DNA of 7,091 bases from an uncultured Fusibacter sp. (GTDB lineage: Bacteria; Bacillota; Clostridia; Peptostreptococcales; Acidaminobacteraceae): positions 1-7,091 of the forward strand of contig CALFXQ010000368.1 of the NCBI GenBank assembly GCA_937958285.1, written 5' to 3'. The translations under genes were made by a program, and so were the position numbers. The notes under the pieces are model-generated. The model was not told where the DNA came from and ran no database searches. It worked only from the letters and a program-made list of their open reading frames with translations. Position 1 is the first letter of the stretch, and every line of letters begins with the position of its first letter. This document shows, piece after piece, positions 4,406 to 7,091 of the stretch.

Positions 4406-7091
4406 ATGCCTAAACTCAGTAAATTTCGTGTGGTAAACCTAATATATAACGATACAAGACACATATATGATGAGGCTTTTGATTTTAGTGGTGGCAGCAA
4501 TGCCATGATGCTTCTTTCAAACGGAGGCGGTAAGACCGTATTGACCCAGATGATGATGCAACCGATCATACCAAAGACCGATTTAAAAACCAGAAAATTT
4601 GCAGATTACTTTAAGAACAATCATAAACCAACTCTCCTGATGAGTGAGTGGCTACTCGATAGCGATGCGGGGAAGCTTTTGACTGGCCTTGTGATTCAAA
4701 ATAGGGTCCGAAGGAAGAGAGGCCAAGACGATGATCAAGATGTACTGAACATCACTGCGTTTGTAATCGAATACCACCGTACGGAAACCTATAACATTGA
4801 CACTATACCTGTGATTCAAAGAGATACTCAGGGGCATAGGCTGATGCGCAGCTACGATGACATCACAGCGGAACTGGACAAACATGCCAGAAAGCATAAA
4901 GGGATGGTGCGTGTTTTCAATTGGTCCGATTCGGCTGAAGCGAAGCGCATGTATGGGCAAGTTCTTGGTGAATATGGTATCATTCAGCAAGAATGGCAGG
5001 ATACAATTTTAAAGATCAATAAGGAAGAGGCGGGCTTACAGTCCTTTTTTAATGATGCCAAAAAAAGCGAAACATTAATTCAGAGAAAAATACTGCCAAT
5101 AATAGAAAGTAAGCTGGATGAAAACAATACTGACAAAGTGGAAATCCAGTCACTTGTAAAAAGTCATGCACATCTGCTTGTAAAAAATGACCAGATCATC
5201 AGAGATGAAGTGATTTATAATCGCTTTATAACAGAGAGTATCCTCTATGAAAATGATCTTTTCAGATTGAAAGAGTCTGAGGGAACGATGGATCTGGCGA
5301 TGGTTCGTTTGAGCAAGGTGTATTACGGCTTTAAGAATCTATTGGTACGAGTGAAGGATGAAAGCCTTCAACTTGATCAGCTTAAAAAAACCAATCGACA
5401 GGAGCAACAAAGGATTAAATTTGAGGAATCTTGTTTTGATTTTTATAAAAAATGGGATCAAAACGAAAAACAGATCGAAGAGGCAAAACGACTTGAGTCA
5501 TCAAAAGTTGATCTTGAAGAAAAATTGCATTTGACACAGCTTCTCAAAAATACTCAAGAAGCGATTAAACTGCATCATGTAATCGTTCAGCTTGAAGGAA
5601 AAGTGGCGATCAAGCAAGAAGAACTCAGATTCATATTAAAAGATGAAAAAGAATTCGATATAGATTTGCTGATGGCAGCTTTACTTGAAAAATACGGTAT
5701 TGAGAAGGTAAGATTAAGCACTATAAAAACGGAGCATTTAGAAGCGCTTAAAGCAGTTGAGGCTCAGATTGATTTGCTAAAAGATAAGATTTTACGCTTA
5801 AGTAAGGACATTCAAACAGACCGGGATCAAGAAACCAAATACGCGACGCTAATCAATCAATTTGAAGAGCAAGTGACTCACATGAATAATCAAAATCCAG
5901 ATTTCAAGTGGGAAAAACATCCGTTTTTAAAAGAATATGAAGTGACTCAATTGGAAGCTTATCTTGAAAGCATTAGAGAACAAAGTGCACAAATTCATGA
6001 TGCCATTAAAAGTTTAGAAGTTCAAATTGAAGCGCATGATCTCGAAATTCGCACCAACGAGCTTAGTTTGTCTGAAGAGAAGGTGGCATTAAATGAACTT
6101 AAAAACACTGAGAAAATCCAGAACAAAGCACTTAAAAGCTATAGAGAGCGTTACCATCAGGTGCAGCAGTCGCTGGAGCAATACGGGATTTTAAAGGACG
6201 CCTTTTATCAAGAAGATGAAGTCAATAGTCTTTTGGCCATGATGATCAGTGAACGAGAATCGAAGCGGCACCATCTTATCTTGCAAAAAGCCATTGAGAC
6301 CCAACGGATGGAGAGTTTAAAAGCGGGGCAACTCAATGCGCTATCGGACGATTTTGCATCATTTCTTGATGTCAACCATATTAGATATGAGTTCGGTTAC
6401 AACTGGTTATTAAATTATAAAGGGGATGCAATTCCAGAGAGTCTTTATTTGGAAGATTTGACTGTAATGCCGTATGCACTCATTATGGACGCTAAGGATT
6501 TGAACCGATTCAAAGGATTGATTAAATCGTATCAGTTGACGATGGTGATTCCAATTTTGTCCCATGAGTATATTCACGCTGTTTTAAAAGGGAAAAGTAC
6601 AGATTCAGATGAAGTGGGACTTTATTACCATACTGCTTTTGACACAAAGTTGATGGATGCGAGTTATCGCGAAAGAGAGATTTTAAAATACGAGCATGAG
6701 ATCACCAATATTGATGACGATTCAAAGCGCATTCTAATAGGAATTGATCGTATTCGACAAATGAGTTATGAGTATCATGAATTCTTAAAAGTGTATGACT
6801 CGACCTCAGAAAATATATTGATCCATCAATTTGAGTCCACTCTAGGCGATATTGAACGCTTGCAAGAAACCATAATAAATCGCGAGCAGTTCATTGTTGT
6901 GACGAGAGAGAAGACTGTAACCAAACGGAAAACATTAAAACAAAGAGAAGAAGAAAGCAGATCAACAGAAGAACTGTTCACTCAGTATCAGAAGTTAAAT
7001 GAAAATTACCGAACGGTGTTGTCGCATACAGAAAAGATGAATAAAATCCACTCACGGATCGTTCAAAATGAAAGTGACTTAACGAAGTTTA
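4406..7091 (+). CDS. jetC: Wadjet SMC-like ATPase JetC (MukB-like), N-terminal 895 residues; cut by the right edge
   Basis: The frame is open from ATG 4406 to the window end with no stop (895 codons plus one base). JetC is the SMC motor: its dimer hydrolyses ATP to extrude DNA loops and present circular DNA to JetD. The N-terminal head has the Walker A loop LSNGGGKT at 37-44 (K43, T44); the first position is Leu rather than the Gly of the textbook P-loop. A charged loop RVRRKRGQDDDQD spans 100-112. From about 300 to 645 the sequence is charged, heptad-like coiled coil, broken near 494-507 by NNQNPDFKWEKHPF, a possible elbow. A non-coil globular segment at about 650-752, with hydrophobic strands such as MPYALIMDA and LTMVIPIL, is the hinge. 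A returning coil starts near 755 and is unfinished. By symmetry roughly 200-400 residues are missing, including signature and Walker B motifs. It starts two bases after jetB. Confidence 0.93.
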   Translation, partial: MPKLSKFRVVNLIYNDTRHIYDEAFDFSGGSNAMMLLSNGGGKTVLTQMMMQPIIPKTDLKTRKFADYFKNNHKPTLLMSEWLLDSDAGKLLTGLVIQNRVRRKRGQDDDQDVLNITAFVIEYHRTETYNIDTIPVIQRDTQGHRLMRSYDDITAELDKHARKHKGMVRVFNWSDSAEAKRMYGQVLGEYGIIQQEWQDTILKINKEEAGLQSFFNDAKKSETLIQRKILPIIESKLDENNTDKVEIQSLVKSHAHLLVKNDQIIRDEVIYNRFITESILYENDLFRLKESEGTMDLAMVRLSKVYYGFKNLLVRVKDESLQLDQLKKTNRQEQQRIKFEESCFDFYKKWDQNEKQIEEAKRLESSKVDLEEKLHLTQLLKNTQEAIKLHHVIVQLEGKVAIKQEELRFILKDEKEFDIDLLMAALLEKYGIEKVRLSTIKTEHLEALKAVEAQIDLLKDKILRLSKDIQTDRDQETKYATLINQFEEQVTHMNNQNPDFKWEKHPFLKEYEVTQLEAYLESIREQSAQIHDAIKSLEVQIEAHDLEIRTNELSLSEEKVALNELKNTEKIQNKALKSYRERYHQVQQSLEQYGILKDAFYQEDEVNSLLAMMISERESKRHHLILQKAIETQRMESLKAGQLNALSDDFASFLDVNHIRYEFGYNWLLNYKGDAIPESLYLEDLTVMPYALIMDAKDLNRFKGLIKSYQLTMVIPILSHEYIHAVLKGKSTDSDEVGLYYHTAFDTKLMDASYREREILKYEHEITNIDDDSKRILIGIDRIRQMSYEYHEFLKVYDSTSENILIHQFESTLGDIERLQETIINREQFIVVTREKTVTKRKTLKQREEESRSTEELFTQYQKLNENYRTVLSHTEKMNKIHSRIVQNESDLTKF

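Noticed and set aside
2525..4990. Several minus-strand open frames of about 60-110 codons opposite jetA, jetB and jetC
   Set aside because: They lie fully inside well-supported genes, their products are low-complexity hydrophobic/Cys/Phe-rich strings with no recognisable motif, and they are explained as shadows of the coding strand.
1..7091. tRNA genes, CRISPR repeats, insertion sequences or attachment sites
   Set aside because: The window is almost fully coding on one strand; no repeat-spacer pattern, terminal inverted repeats, transposase motif or tRNA-like cloverleaf was seen.

Overview
The window suggests a low-GC Gram-positive bacterium (Bacillota, probably a clostridial or bacillus-like lineage). 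The coding sequence is AT-rich, most genes have strong GGAGG-type ribosome binding sites, TGG is used for Trp and TGA acts as a stop, so this is not a Mycoplasma-type code. The genus cannot be named from this sequence. All six genes lie on the + strand and are tightly packed, as in a defence island.

Left part (1-1011): the last 35 codons of an AbiEi-like antitoxin/regulator, coupled by a one-base TGATG overlap to a complete AbiEii-family nucleotidyltransferase toxin. Together they form an AbiE (type IV) toxin-antitoxin module whose antitoxin is mostly outside the window.

Right part (1067-7091): after a 55-base gap with a strong ribosome binding site comes a four-gene Wadjet operon in the order jetD-jetA-jetB-jetC, with gaps of 1, 0 and 2 bases between genes. 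JetD is the Toprim/TopoVI-A-like nuclease, JetA the MukF-like kleisin, JetB the MukE-like partner and JetC the MukB-like SMC ATPase. jetC runs off the right edge after 895 codons, so its C-terminal head (ABC signature, Walker B) is not visible.

Wadjet complexes are SMC machines that extrude DNA loops, recognise small closed circular DNA such as plasmids, and cleave it through JetD. JetA and JetB resemble the families known as DUF5716 and DUF6063 rather than the DUF3375/DUF4194 pair of the best-studied type I system. The locus therefore looks like a non-type-I Wadjet; I lean to type III but cannot assign the subtype without profile searches. The system itself is known. The less ordinary points are the jetD-first order, the AbiE module directly upstream on the same strand, the unusual Walker A of JetC, and the divergent motifs of JetD.
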